From assembly GCA_963556195.1 (NCBI GenBank), contig OY744537.1:18031774-18095773 (forward strand): DNA of 64,000 nt, read 5' to 3'. Numbering within the stretch: the first letter of the stretch is position 1; each line of letters opens with the position of its first letter. This document shows, one piece after another, positions 10,148 to 21,130 of this stretch. Source of the stretch: Sepiola atlantica. Taxonomy: Eukaryota; Mollusca; Cephalopoda; Sepiida; Sepiolidae. The position numbers and the translations under genes are program-made. A model generated the notes under the pieces. The model was not told the origin of the DNA. It ran no database searches and worked only from the letters and a program-made list of their open reading frames with translations.

Positions 10148-10150
<3 letters not shown>
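9929..10150. mobile_element. Inverted-repeat element with hammerhead-like core
   Basis: The outer arms CAACATTTTGCTACATTCC (from 9939) and the inverted GGAATGTAGCAAGATGTTG (ending near 10147) pair, and further inside AATTACGTAGCCGTTTC pairs with GAAACAGATCCGTAATT. The centre carries CTGATGAGTCC (10033-10043), a 9-bp stem ATGGAAGAA/TTCTTCCAT, and GAAAC (10097-10101). The element is bounded by (TA)n on both sides. No protein frame is present. Confidence 0.65.
10033..10112 (+). ncRNA. Degenerate hammerhead-like motif with extended stem II (candidate)
   Basis: CTGATGA is followed by a stem II of 9 bp plus GU/AC at its base, then GAAAC, AGATCC and GTAA. This is the block order CUGANGA-stem II-GAAA-stem III-UH. 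I could not find a convincing stem I next to the core, so activity is doubtful. Confidence 0.25.

Positions 10151-10154
<4 letters not shown>

Positions 10155-10211
<57 letters not shown>
10155..10211. repeat. (TA)n microsatellite
   Basis: About 28 TA dinucleotides between the inverted-repeat element and the next repeat body. Confidence 0.95.
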
Positions 10212-10214
<3 letters not shown>

Positions 10215-10217
10215 CAA

Positions 10218-10238
10218 GTTAGCCCGCTTCGGGCTAAC
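10218..10238. repeat. Perfect short hairpin
   Basis: GTTAGCCC, a 5-nt loop GCTTC, then GGGCTAAC give an 8-bp perfect stem. It lies directly after the (TA)n tract. A related but broken hairpin (TAGCCTCCTTCGGGCTA) occurs near 45043. Confidence 0.8.
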
Positions 10239-10239
10239 T

Positions 10240-10890
10240 TTAAAATATTTTCGCTACATTTTTTCCCATTTTAAAGCATTTTCTCTGACATCTTTGCCCA
10301 GGAAGTATTGTTAATGGCGAATATTTCCCACCTCACTCTCTTCTGAGCCTGCCTGCCTGCACTTATTGGACATTTTACCCTTTGGATTTTCTATTTTCGC
10401 CACACCTGAAGTTGTGGCTTCTTGGAATTTAACTTTGATTCCTCTCTCACAACCTTTCGGGCCTTTTAACGACCTACCTATCTACATCTCATTCTCTCCG
10501 CTGGACTTTTCGACACCGGACTTTTTAGCAATCGAACATTTGCTTGCATTCGGGCAGAATTTTGCCCTGTGTTTCTTCCCCCTACAACTTTTATTTTATT
10601 TTTTCAAATTTTAAATCTTGGCCTTTGCCAACTTATCTATCCCAGCGACTTCCTCTGATGATAAGATTTTGATCTTTGAAAAGCCTGGCTTAAGGTAAAT
10701 TTAACTTGAATAAATTGCCTTTTTTGCGGAATATACCTTGCTCTGAGCAATTGAATTGAATTATGATTTGACTTTTGCTTCTCTAATTCCTTTCCATTCT
10801 TCTTCATTCTACCTGCTCTATCCTGGATATTGAGCTATATACTCTTCACAATAGGTTTCACTTTTCCTAAAAGTTCGCTTTTAGTACACC
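10240..10890 (+). mobile_element. Unclassified repeat carrying a hammerhead-like motif
   Basis: This roughly 650-bp block is less AT-rich than its surroundings. Its 3' part (from about 10670) is shared with the inverted copy at 9.2 kb. It contains a hammerhead-like fold at 10650-10697. It lies between (TA)n tracts. The open frame at 10366-10614 has no recognisable domain. Hammerhead ribozymes are known in the terminal repeats of Penelope-like elements, so this may be such an end, but no Penelope coding sequence adjoins it. Confidence 0.45.
10650..10697 (+). ncRNA. Hammerhead ribozyme-like three-way junction (candidate)
   Basis: The order is complete. CUGAUGA is at 10655-10661. Stem II is AAGAU/AUCUU (10663-10667 with 10672-10676) closed by a UUUG loop. 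GAAA follows at 10678-10681. Stem III is AGC/GCU around CUG (10682-10690). U16.1 and A17 are at 10691-10692. Stem I is CCU/AGG (10652-10654 with 10693-10695). The usual G10.1-C11.1 pair is a U-U mismatch, the main defect. Predicted cleavage would be after A10692. A second copy at 9.2 kb keeps the GAAA and stem III blocks with one extra loop base. Confidence 0.45.

Positions 10891-10894
<4 letters not shown>

Positions 10895-10924
<30 letters not shown>
10895..10924. repeat. (TA)n microsatellite
   Basis: TA run forming the left border of the large palindrome. Confidence 0.95.
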
Positions 10925-10928
<4 letters not shown>

Positions 10929-11229
10929 AAAGAAAGAAAGATGAAGATAAAAAATTGCATAAAATTACATAAAAATTATTGCTGAACTCAACGTATTGCG
11001 CTTTACTGTATCGTGATAGATCACTTTACGATACTTCAATTATCGTTGATTCTATTATCATTAGTATGTATAATATATATATATATATACATACTAATGA
11101 TAATAGAATCAACGATAATTGAAGTATCGTAAAGTGATCTATCACGATACAGTAAAGCGCAATACGTTGAGTTCAGCAATAATTTTTATGTAATTTTATG
11201 CAATTTTTTATCTTCATCTTTCTTTCTTT

Positions 11230-11234
<5 letters not shown>
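10925..11234. repeat. Perfect 148-bp-arm palindrome
   Basis: Every base I checked from 10925-11072 is the reverse complement of 11086-11234, around a 13-bp AT spacer. The arms extend into (TA)n tracts on both sides. It encodes no frame and has no recognisable transposon ends. It could be a very young fold-back element, a template-switch product, or an assembly or library artefact. Confidence 0.9.

Positions 11235-11276
<42 letters not shown>
11231..11276. repeat. (TA)n microsatellite
   Basis: TA run forming the right border of the palindrome. Confidence 0.95.
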
Positions 11277-11280
<4 letters not shown>

Positions 11281-12069
11281 TAAAAAAGTGTGACTTATTA
11301 GGTTCGGGTTGGATTGTTTGAATCAGGAAAAGTGTTTGCAAAACCAGTTAAATTTAAAAAATAAGACAAAATCCCAAATTAGTCTTTCCGCTTTCTATCT
11401 CTCTCTCTTTTGTTTTTCTCTCTATTGCTTAATTAGTATTAATACTTGTGATGTATTCTCTATTGTTTATAATGGATGATTCTAATTTCCTGTTTTATAG
11501 TTTGTTTGACTGATAATAAACAGAGAAAGTGACAGAAGTGAGAGTGATATACACTGTATAAAATAAGAGCAGGTTAGGGGTGTCACAGAACATACAATGA
11601 GAGAGGGTGACAGCAATAAAAAGAAACTTAGTAAGAAATGGGTGATTTGGTGAGTAAATTGCAAATTACAGTTAATTAGAACAATGGAAATGGATTTTTA
11701 AAAAAAATCTTAATTCCAAAACCAAGGAATATTTTAACATGTATTTTATGTAATTAATAGATATATAAAAATCAGCAGGGAAACAAACGTTCAGTAATTC
11801 AACTTTAGTATAATAATAATAATAATAGTAATAATAATGATAATAGTAACATATATATATATATATATATATATATAGTAATACTTGAGCACTGTCTGTT
11901 GATCAGTTATAGGTTCCAAAACTACTTGTCAGAATTTCACCATATTTGGCATAAAGAGCTAGATAGATGTTTGACGAGTACTCTTAAAATATAATTCCTG
12001 AATGTTATATAAACTCGCATGGTGAAGTACGGAAAAACAAAATTCTTCTCACACTCACGTTAAGTTTGG
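11277..12069. other. Nothing recognised except microsatellites
   Basis: Contains an (AAT)n-like tract at about 11809-11850 and (TA)n at 11852-11877. No gene seen. Confidence 0.6.
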
Positions 12070-12725
12070 CCCAGTTTAACGTCCGTTTTACATGCTGGCA
12101 TGTGTTGGACGGCTTTTAGAAATTGACTTCCAAACTAACCTATTTCTGGCCAGGTCTTTATTTATCCCTCTTTCTCTCAAGTTCATCCTTATCACTTCCA
12201 TGTTTTCCTTGGCCTTCCCCTGTGAACTAAACCTGCTACCTCAACTGTTCTTATCTACTAACCCAAGAACTCTGATCCATTCTTTCAACATGGCCAAACC
12301 ATTGAAGTCTACTCTTCTGTACATATCTCTATACTGTCCAAATTTAATCTTCTTCTGACATCATCCAATCTAAGTCTGTCTTTAACACTCACATTACACA
12401 TTCACTGTATCATTCTCATATCATTTCTCGCCATGCAATGCATGTTCTCAACCCTCACTGGCCAGGTTTCACTTCAATATATCATCACATTAGATACACA
12501 TGCCTGATAGACTTTCCCCTAAGTTGACAGTGGTAACGCTCTGCTGGTTAGTAATGGCAGAAGTTCCTTGAACTTATTCGATCCATTCCTAACTCTTGCA
12601 ATCACCCTGTCCTTACACACACATATTAATCTTTGCTCCCAAATGTCCCCCTCCTTCCACTTTTTCATTGCCAGAAATGTTACTGCCATTAATACAGTTA
12701 GAAACACTGCTCTGGTCTGCATCCA
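12070..12725 (-). mobile_element. LINE 3'-end fragment, second copy
   Basis: This is the reverse complement of the family at 700-1030, sharing ATGCTGGCATGTGTTGGACG, CTAACCTATTTCTGGCCAGG and GGCAGAAGTTCCTTGAACTT. It is longer than the first copy, so more of the upstream coding relic survives, but it is broken by stops. There is no intact domain. Confidence 0.6.
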
Positions 12726-14527
12726 GTGGTGAGAGCCCTGACTTGAAAGCTTTGGTGAGTGGTGAGTAACCCCTTAGTTGTCATTACTCTCAGGTTCATT
12801 CTGACTGGGAGTGGTAGTACCTCACAGAGTCCCATCTATGGGTTTTTAGCAGTTGCTTGAAGGACCTATTATATTTATATGTACGTGCTTATGCCTAGAC
12901 AAGGGAATTAGGATGGCACAGACTTGAAATCAATGCGCACTAATAAAGCTTGGCACCAAAAATACGATTCAAACCAGTTCCAGAGTTGATCGCCTCATGA
13001 TAGCATGTGTTATCCTGTTATCTTCTTTTCTGCCACGAGCGGCCTGCTGAGATAGAACTCCAAGATACAGCATTTGTTTATCTCCAAAAGCCAGCCTACC
13101 AAACAATTCTCGTTATGTACCAGTGTTCCCTTGAATAAAAGTCGATGCATATTTAGTAGTGGAGATGTTGGTGTTTTTTCATGGAAAATGGTGACCCTTT
13201 TTCTTGTTCAATATTCAATTTCAGTCAGATGCGGCCAGACACACTTAACTCTACCAAGTTACTTTCTTCATCCTGACTTTCTCCCTAACCAATCATCTAA
13301 TCAACCAATAAAACTAAAGGTTTAGTAACATTTACTATTTACCAAATATACACCTATAAGACGAACTAATCTGCTAACGAATTATAGTAAAAATACTGTT
13401 TTGGAATAAAATGACTAAACTAGGGTTGACATACGGTAAAACCCAAAAACCCAACCATTTACAAAAAATATACAATTATTTCAAAGAAAAATCCAATTGT
13501 ATGTGATGATCTCTCACCAACACACCATACTTTCAGTTTTAGTTTTACTCCTTTATATTAAGGATTGCAGCGTGCGTGATTGTGTGTTGAGTGGTTAGTA
13601 AGTTTCTATTGGTGAATGATTGCCGAAGATAATCCTGTAATCAGTTGAGTCATCAGTTAAAAAAAAAAAAGGACTGCATTTTCACATGTCAAAGAGAAAG
13701 ATCATATTTTCCTGAAAGTTTTTGTTATGGTGATCTACCTTATTGTATCACTACATGGTCTCTTCCTGACACTATTACTATTGGTAGTAACCGGGAGACT
13801 CGCTATGACCAATCCAGAAGCAGTCTCTGGCAACCCATTACTTTTGTACTTTCTGTAAATACATACTCTTGTTACCTACCTCCTTGTTGTCTTATTTCAT
13901 TTTGCCCCCTTTAAGACCACAACAGTTTTGTTTTAGAAAAGAAAAGGAAACGAGAAAATATTAGCTAATCTAAAAAGAATCCATCCATTCTTGATGGATT
14001 ATAAATAGTATTTATGCGCCATTAGCATAGAAATCATGATTGTTACCCATCAGCTAATAAAGGATGGCATGTCATTTAGATGCCTGATAATTATTTCTCC
14101 GGACATTTTTTATGGAGAACTAGCTGACATGGCCAGTTTGCTACCGCTTTGCAAAGTTTTCTACTTGAAACCAAAATTTTAAATAATAAACATTTTATTT
14201 ATAAGTTTATTCGAAAACAGGACTAAACCACTTTTGCCCATCGGTAAGAATTCTAGTGAGCGATGGTAGCTTCATTTAAAAAAGGTTTTTAGTAAGGTAT
14301 CCATTTTTTTTATTAAATCATTTTAATTAATTACTGTTACTATTAACAAAACTATTGTATATAGAGAGACAAAATAGAACAATAAAATTACAAACATTAA
14401 TGTATTATGAACTGTTTAAAACATAGTTATGTAAATTAGACATTTAAAGGATTGTCTTTGGATAGTTCGTTTTTACTATATATAGAGTATTTTAAAATAC
14501 TATGTTGTATTATTGATCGACCTTTGT
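12726..14527. other. No gene or known repeat recognised
   Basis: About 1.8 kb of mixed sequence with scattered short frames. I see no homology to the other families in the window. Confidence 0.5.
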
Positions 14528-14870
14528 TTCTATGTATACTACACTCCATAAACTGATATCGTCTTGGCCTTCGGGGCTTGATTTACACCGGTCTATGGGT
14601 CTGTCCTGTGCAGTTCTAGGAGGTCCATCCTCCCAGGCTTTGCCTCCTCTCTTTGGGGAGGAGTAAGTTTATTGCTTACTGCCCGAGGCGCCCCTACCGG
14701 GGAATGCCAACGAGGCTGCCTAGGCAATTTTTAATGGCCAGAGTGCTCACCTTCTCGGACGCTGACTTTTCAAGTCCCATTTTCCCGACCCGACCTTGGA
14801 TCACATCTTACCTTGTGAGAGTAAGATAAAACTGGCCTTGTGCCTAACCTCCTGGGGAGGTAAATAAAAT
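14528..14870 (+). mobile_element. U2-headed SINE, copy 2 (head truncated)
   Basis: The body matches copy 1 in plus orientation: CTTGGCCTTCGGGGCTTG, GTCTATGGGTCTGTCCTGTG, CCTCTTTGGGGAGGAGTAAG, then AGTAAGATAAAACTGGCC. The U2 part is lost or decayed; only TATACTACACTCC at the start recalls the junction. The 3' end is GGGGAGGTAAATAAAA. Confidence 0.8.
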
Positions 14871-16980
14871 GTTGCATTATTGATTTAAATAGCAGTAACC
14901 CGTTTTGAGGGTAATATAGGAGTGATAAATTTAAAAAAAAAACATTTACATTTATTCATTTAGATTATGCAATGACAATTGCATAATCTAAATATTGGAC
15001 ATCTCTTGTTGTAATCAATAATCTCCTTTCAAATTAAAACAAAATTAAAAAAAAATCTGACAGGATACATAATAGGAATATACAGATTAAATTTTTTAAA
15101 ATATTTCATCAGATAGACCCCTAAAAATATCCTTATGAATTCATTCTTTTCTATTATTTCTGAATCAAGTTTATTCTTAAAATGATTTTGCATTAGTTCT
15201 TTTTAGCCTGATTAGAAAATCTTTCCTCAAAGTATATAACTCTATTAGGAAAGAAATCTAATTGTTTGGTAGATTTAGTTTTTTAAATCTTTCTTGCCAA
15301 TAAATTATCAGTGCGAGGAGAGATATAAAAAAATGTGTGGTCTATATCTAGAAATATCATTATTATTTTGAATTTTACTCATTCTTCGTTCTAGTAAAGT
15401 AGTTGTTAATCCATGTGAGTGATCTCCCCTGAATACTCTCCCTGGTGGTGAGGCAGCTTCTGACCGAAAGTTGTGAGGCCATTTTTACTGTCTACACTGT
15501 AGTCTGTGGAGGAACATGAATAAATTATTTTCTCTGTATCCATTATCGAAGTCTGTTATTTACGTGTTAGCATTCTTTTTCTCATGTATTGACTTTCTAT
15601 TATTTCCGTATTAACAGTAGTTACACCTAAGTATTCCAAACTATTTTATTATTAAGATCCTGATAATTGAGGGCAAAAGAAACGATACAAGGATCAACTG
15701 AATGCCTCCATTAAGTTATCCAGACTGTTTTTCAACCAGATTGTGACTCTGGCTTCTAAGCATCCAACATGGCACTCTGTAACTCACTTGGTTGCTGAAA
15801 TATTTGAGGCAGATCAAACTATAGACAGAAACCAGTGTACACACGGACACAAACAACAAGCCAGTAGACCCCCCCCACCCCGAAGATGGTATCCTCTGTT
15901 TAGTTTGTATTAGACAGTGCCCATTGTAATTTGTCCTGAGAAGTTATCAGTGAAGCTATCAACAATGATTTACTTAAAGAGGAGATTGTTGGACATCATC
16001 ATTGATTCAACAGACGTTAAATATTAACAGGGGTATATCTATCGCTAACTATGAGCTAGTATCTATTGGTAAGATATTAGTTAGTATATATTGCTGAGAT
16101 ATATATGGCAGGTGATGTTGGAAAACAGAAAACGTTTCAAGCAAGGGATCATGAAGGGGGCAAGGGATTGATCCTGCTGAATCATGGGAGGCAGAAGCCA
16201 ATGAAGCGGGTGGGGTGGGAGGCATAATGTCACACCTGTTCTCAGGCTAGCAGAATTTCTGGAAGAAGATAGCAAGTCTTGGTGGAAGAGACGTGTTCTG
16301 AAGATGATCTAACAAAACGGTTAATAATTAAGCTATGCACTTAAACCATAAGTGACTCTCTCTTTTCCTCCTTTTGACCTTTTACTATGAGATGAACGAA
16401 TAAGAATAAATCTTTATTCTTCTAAGAACGAGTTGTTCAGCTTAATTAAATAATTATATTAAGAAAGCATGTCAAATAGCTTTTGATGGCAGCAAATGGA
16501 ATTTACCTCAGTCCTTGGGGAAGGTAATAACACACAAACACACAGGATGTTGGCTAGCAACGAAGATATGGTTTTAAGTGATTAAAATATTAATGAGTAA
16601 ATGACTTTAAAGAAGTAAATGATTACATAATGGTGTCATCTCAATGACCCCCCTATGCTGTGTAACACATGCGTAAATTAGTATTCAAAAGTTACCCCCA
16701 TTGGGAAATCATTCTAACATTGAGAGTAGAGATTCAAATTCACATAATCAGCAACTTGTAAATAACCTAGAATATTTTTAGATATTCTTCAAGATGACAT
16801 GTTTTAGGAAACACTAGATTCTCTCATACATATGGTAGTCCCTAGATTATGAGGATGACAGTCTGAAATTATCAGATGACCTCCGCGAATGAATTTGTTT
16901 GGACTGAATCATGCATTGTGGAGAACACAACCTACTCTCCACCAGGTAAGTGATGAATGCTATATGGCAGATTTATATTC
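14871..16980. other. No gene or known repeat recognised
   Basis: AT-rich sequence, with a somewhat less AT-rich part at 15400-15900. Short frames only. A short exact inverted repeat (AGATTATGCAATG/CATTGCATAATCT-like) lies near 14960-14993. Confidence 0.5.
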
Positions 16981-16984
16981 TGAT

Positions 16985-17110
16985 TGCAGGTGCGCTATCA
17001 GAGTTTTCCTTCTTTTAGACTAGTTGCCTTACCAAGGCTTGGGAGTCTAGTCTACTCTACTATTTCACCCATAGCTGGAGGGAGGGAAGATGGACTCATA
17101 GTTTTCCCGA
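16985..17110 (+). repeat. Unassigned moderately GC segment
   Basis: The stretch GACTAGTTGCCTTACCAAGG and its symmetric continuation (GGAGTCTAGTCTAC) look like a repeat end with a small dyad. I found no second copy in the window. Confidence 0.3.
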
Positions 17111-17114
17111 ATAC

Positions 17115-17310
17115 AATAATAATTGAGGGAGAGAGAGAAAAAATGCAAGAAAGAGGGCAAGAAAGAAATTGAAAGAGAGAAATAGAGAGGGGAAAGAGAG
17201 GGAGAGAAGAGTGAGAGCAGGAGAAATTGAAAGAGAAGGAGGGAGAGAGAGGGAGAAGGAGAGAAATTGAGTGAGAGAAAGAGAAAGAGAGAGAAATTGA
17301 GAGGGTGAGT
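17115..17310. repeat. GA-rich purine tract
   Basis: Irregular GA repeats on the plus strand; the stop-free complement produces a spurious minus-strand frame. Confidence 0.9.
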
Positions 17311-18095
17311 TAAAGTGATGTAATCGCCCTAACAAAATGCAAACATAGCATATAACCATTGCAATAAATAAAACAAAATACAAATAAAAAGATAATATGT
17401 TGTTCAATGCTGGGAGAAGTACACGAGGGGCGCTCATTCATGTCAGCTTATAATTCATGAATTTACAAATAATGGTTTTTATTAATTAAGTCTAAAAAAT
17501 ATGGTTAAAGCAAAAGGAAATTTTTTTTAAATGTCAGAAAAGGCGAACAAAATCTAACTTTTAAGGATCAAACCTAGAATAAAAGAAAATATAGGCTTAA
17601 CAAATGAACCCAAAAGCTGAGAGTTCAATAAGTTTTGCTCCAAATTTAATCAATTATATCTTAATGATGACGAACTCCGTTTCGTAACATAAGTATTCTT
17701 TTTGAAACAGTGATTTTTGTTATAAGAGATTGCATAGAAAGGGTTTTCACACGGTTTCGTTGAGAAATCCCAGGAAGCAGTAAAGCAGACAACTTAAAGA
17801 TTCCACATCAAATGCAATTTTCTGTTACGGTTCCTGCAGCATCTACTATCAGCCATTTTATTTCCAACGGAGAGAATGAAGATTTGTCAAAAAACAAAAC
17901 AAAAATTTAAAAAAAAAAAAGAATAAAAGAAATGTTGTTAAAAGACAAAATGTCTGCAATTCGTAGAGTTTTTCAATTAGGATATGAAGGTGATCGACCA
18001 AGTTAAAATTATGAGAAAACTGGCAATTGCACATTAAAGATGGAAGGTTTGATCAAATGTATCAAGTAGTTTATGTGAGATTAGTGGAAGAAAGT
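17311..18095. other. Nothing recognised
   Basis: AT-rich, no supported feature. Confidence 0.5.
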
Positions 18096-18600
18096 GAAGC
18101 TAAGAGAAAGATAGTAAGAGAGGAAAAGAAAGAGAGGAACATAGAAAGGGAGAGAAAAATTGAGGGAGAGAAAAATTGAAGGAGAGAGAAATTGAAGGAG
18201 AGGGAGAGGTGGCAAAATTAAGGGGAAAAGAGAGAGAAAAATTGGGGAGAAAAGAGATTAAGGAAGTGATAGAAGAATGGAAGAAAAAAAGTTGGGGGAG
18301 GGAGAGAGAAATGTAGAGAGAGGGAGAGAGAAAGAGTGAAATTGAGAAAGAGAGAGTGAAACTGAGAAAGAGAGAGAGAGAGCGAAATTGAGAAAGAGAG
18401 AGCGAAATTGAGAAAGAGAGAGTGAGAGAGAGAGAGAACGAGAATACGGAATAGATTAAGAAAGAGAATAAGGAAGAAAGAAAGAACGAGAATAAGGAAG
18501 AAAGAGAGAGAATAAGGAATAAAGAACGAGAATAAGGAAGAAAGAGAGAGAATAAGGAAGAAAGAGATAAGGGAGATAGAGTTTGAGAATAAGGAGTGAG
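18096..18600. repeat. Degenerate purine-rich minisatellite
   Basis: Blocks such as GAGAAAGAGAGAGTGAAATTG and AATAAGGAAGAAAGAGAG recur imperfectly over 500 bp on the plus strand. Overlapping minus-strand frames of 145 and 171 codons are Leu/Ser/Phe-rich artefacts. Confidence 0.9.
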
Positions 18601-19678
18601 AATTTGCCAATCCAAACTCCATTTTATAACACTTAATTATCCCCAACCTCTCCAATCTTACATCTTACATACCAACAGCAACAAGAAACATGTCATCTAT
18701 TCAGTAAGATAATACTTTCTATATGAACATCAAAAATGCACTTTGCACATCAACCGCCATGGCACACATATACATATATGGGCAGTTTTGTGCAAAGACG
18801 ATAAGTGAAGACAACCATAAGTGGCATTCTATGGCAATCGTGCAAGATTGGGAAGCAAGCGAACATGTTTTGTCATGGACTGTGAGTATTTTTTAAAATC
18901 TGGTCAAGGTTAGCAAAATATATCAGGTTTGGAAATGGTGCCAACAAAAATATCCTGCTTAAGTAGAAAAATGATGCAATGTGCTAAGTGGAAGCAAATA
19001 ATGGACATTCATAGCAGGAAGTTACTCTGGAATAAATGGTAGGTACAAGTGTGTGTGTGTGTGTATATATATATGGGAAATGAAAAAGGAAAAACCAAAA
19101 AGGAAGTTTTTATGTGTTCCTCAACGTTTCGTCTTTATTTGTAAGATTTCTTCAGGATGATAATATAAAGAAAAATGTCATGCAAGTACGTGGACATATA
19201 GGGTTACCATGGTGGGTTGAAGGGAGGAAATAGTAGCCACTGCTGGAAAACAGTAGGGACCAACGTCCGGACCTGGTGAAGTCAATTGCGAGGAATGAAA
19301 ATAAATGTTGAAGAAACTGAGTGAAAAAAGTGGATGGGTGGGGGTGAGCAGGGATACTGTGGATGGTTGTAAGTGGAAAAAGTCGAGGGTTGGGGTTAGC
19401 GGGAGTAATGTGGATGGCAGTGAGTGAAGGAGTGAAGGGGTGGGGAAAGAGGAGGGTGGAATGTTTGACCAGGAAGGTTAGAGGTCATGGTGAATGAAGA
19501 TGTGTGTGTGTGGGGTGTATGCAGAGGAATGGAAGATGGGTAGAAAAGGAGGGGGAGGCTCTGTGATTTTGGTGGATAGGTAAGCGTCACGGTTTTAGAG
19601 AGGATTTGATAAAATAAGGGGATTTAAGAGTGGGAGGTGTGGAAGGGTGAGAGTGCGAGAGAAGTGATTGAAAGGGGA
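18601..19678. repeat. Mostly unassigned; stem-plus-GAAAC motif at 19118-19165
   Basis: On the minus strand 19165-19118 reads CTGAAGAAATCTTACAAATA, then AAGACGAAACGTTGAGG, the same module as in the fold-back elements at 34.3 and 47.5 kb. A (TG)n(TA)n run lies at about 19050-19075. The downstream GT/GA-rich DNA to 19670 is unassigned. Confidence 0.4.
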
Positions 19679-19679
19679 A

Positions 19680-19920
19680 ATGCTTCAATTTCATTATATC
19701 TTCAAATATTTATTCATGGTGTTTGGTTTGGTTGTTTTTTTTTATGGCATATCAACCCTTTTCGGATTAATTAATGCCGAATCAGGTGATTTTAGTAAAA
19801 GTTTTTATGCTTCAATTTCATTATATCTTCAAATATTTATTCATGGTGTTAGGTTTAGTTGTTTTGTCTTACAGCATATCTACCCTTTCCGGGTTATTTA
19901 ATGCCGAATCAGAGAGGGAA
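19680..19920. repeat. Tandem duplication, 127-bp period, two copies
   Basis: ATGCTTCAATTTCATTATAT starts at 19680 and again at 19807. The copies share TTCATGGTGTT and AATGCCGAATCAG with a few substitutions. Confidence 0.85.
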
Positions 19921-20084
19921 ATTGTTGTTCTTTGTTTTTGGCTTTGCAGAATATGATTGAGTTGTGCAAAGAGAAAGGAAAAAAAACAATAGCACATCAA
20001 TGTTTGGTGCATTTTGGGTTAGGTAGCCGATATCTTCAGACAGCCTGATTTTGTAGCACCAGCATAGACAGGCGAGAAAAGATC

Positions 20085-20640
20085 TCAGTAGTATGTGCTT
20101 CCATATTTGAGTATGCTAGAGTTGCTCCTTTATCTAGAAGCACTCGATGTAGGATTCTTAAAGAGATGGCAAGACATGTTAAATCCATCACCAGACCTAT
20201 TCACAATGAGCACAGAATATCAATTTCCAAGATGTTCTCTTAATGGATGAGACCAGAGCTACAAAACTGGATAACCCTAATGGATGTGCTAAAGTTTGGG
20301 TACCACTTGGAGCCTATCGCCTGCATCGCATTCAACATTAACAAGAAGGTGGTGATCTTATATTTTGGGCTGGCATCATAGGAAATAAACTTGTCAGACC
20401 TTTTCGAGTGCCAGAAGGTATCAAACTCACCAACAATTTCTACACAGTGTTTCATGGTTGGATGATTTGCCACTCTCACATAAACGGTGGTTGATTTTTA
20501 TGCATGCCAAATCTTCATGGCATTTAACAAAGGCTATAATTCCGTACATTGCAACTTTGGGATTCAAAGGACGAGCACTTATCACTTGGCTCTCTTGTTC
20601 CTCTAAAATCAACCCTATCAAAGAGTTCTGCCAATTTTGA
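20085..20640 (+). pseudogene. Tc1/mariner-family transposase pseudogene (first)
   Basis: Conceptual translation in shifting frames shows PLSRSTRCRILKEMARHVKS, like the second helix-turn-helix. MDETRATKLDNPNG follows, then FWAGIIGNKLVRPFRVPEG, like the VWG...G..PL.F region. After a frameshift near 20460 it reads FMHAKSSWHLTK and TWLSCSSKINPIKEF. These last two occupy the places of the catalytic FMQDNAPxHxxK and PPxSPDLNPIExxW motifs. Here the second aspartate is alanine, the DLNPIE aspartate is lysine and the glutamate is lysine. In-frame stops lie near 20338 and 20489. The copy is plainly dead. No TIRs were identified. Confidence 0.75.
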
Positions 20641-20894
20641 GGAGGAAAATGCTGATTTTAAAGGTTTTAAACTTATAGAAAATGAAAAAAATAATTTAAA
20701 AAATCAAAATTATGTACTGTCACAAAATAATGGAACGCTTTAGAAATGTATTCATATCTATCACATCTCATTTGTTTTTTTCAAAACTTCTTGTATGCCA
20801 GTCGGCATTTATACAATAAACTTGCTTTTAAAAGTTTTTATTTTTGACCAAAAAGTTGGCATTCCTTTCTGAAAAGTATACAACATTTTTAGCG
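20641..20894. other. Nothing recognised
   Basis: AT-rich; may include the downstream end of the transposon relic. Confidence 0.4.
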
Positions 20895-21130
20895 TGTTTG
20901 TTCTTTTATTCTTCTTGGTGATCTGAAGGTCATCTTAGTACATTTATACCATTGATGTTCATCCATTGTTTGATCATTTTAGCTTTGTGGCATGGGCCGT
21001 TAACCTGTTGGAATACACAACTGTATTTAACCAAGATGAGTTTTTGTACAGTTTCTCACATTTATATATTTTGCTGCATTCATAGTGAAGTCATGTATTT
21101 CAAATGTGCCAGTTGAATTACTTTTGATCA
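20895..21130 (-). pseudogene. Tc1-like transposase pseudogene (second)
   Basis: On the minus strand the relic reads STGTFEIHDFTMNAAKYINV and then FQQVNGPCHKAKMIKQW, followed by MNINGINVLR, a stop, and PSDHQEE. This parallels the Tc1 order G.MN..KY...L, FQQDNAPCHKAK, W....I..L.WP.QSPDLNP. The second catalytic aspartate (QQD) is valine. The C-terminal DLNPIE motif is replaced by DHQEE. It lies tail to tail with the plus-strand transposase relic, and it comes from a different Tc1/mariner lineage. Confidence 0.75.

Noticed and set aside
10366..10614. 82-codon plus-strand frame
   Set aside because: It lies in the repeat body with no recognisable domain and no second copy to show constraint.
18100..18655. 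Minus-strand frames of 145 and 171 codons
   Set aside because: Stop-free complement of a GA-rich tract.
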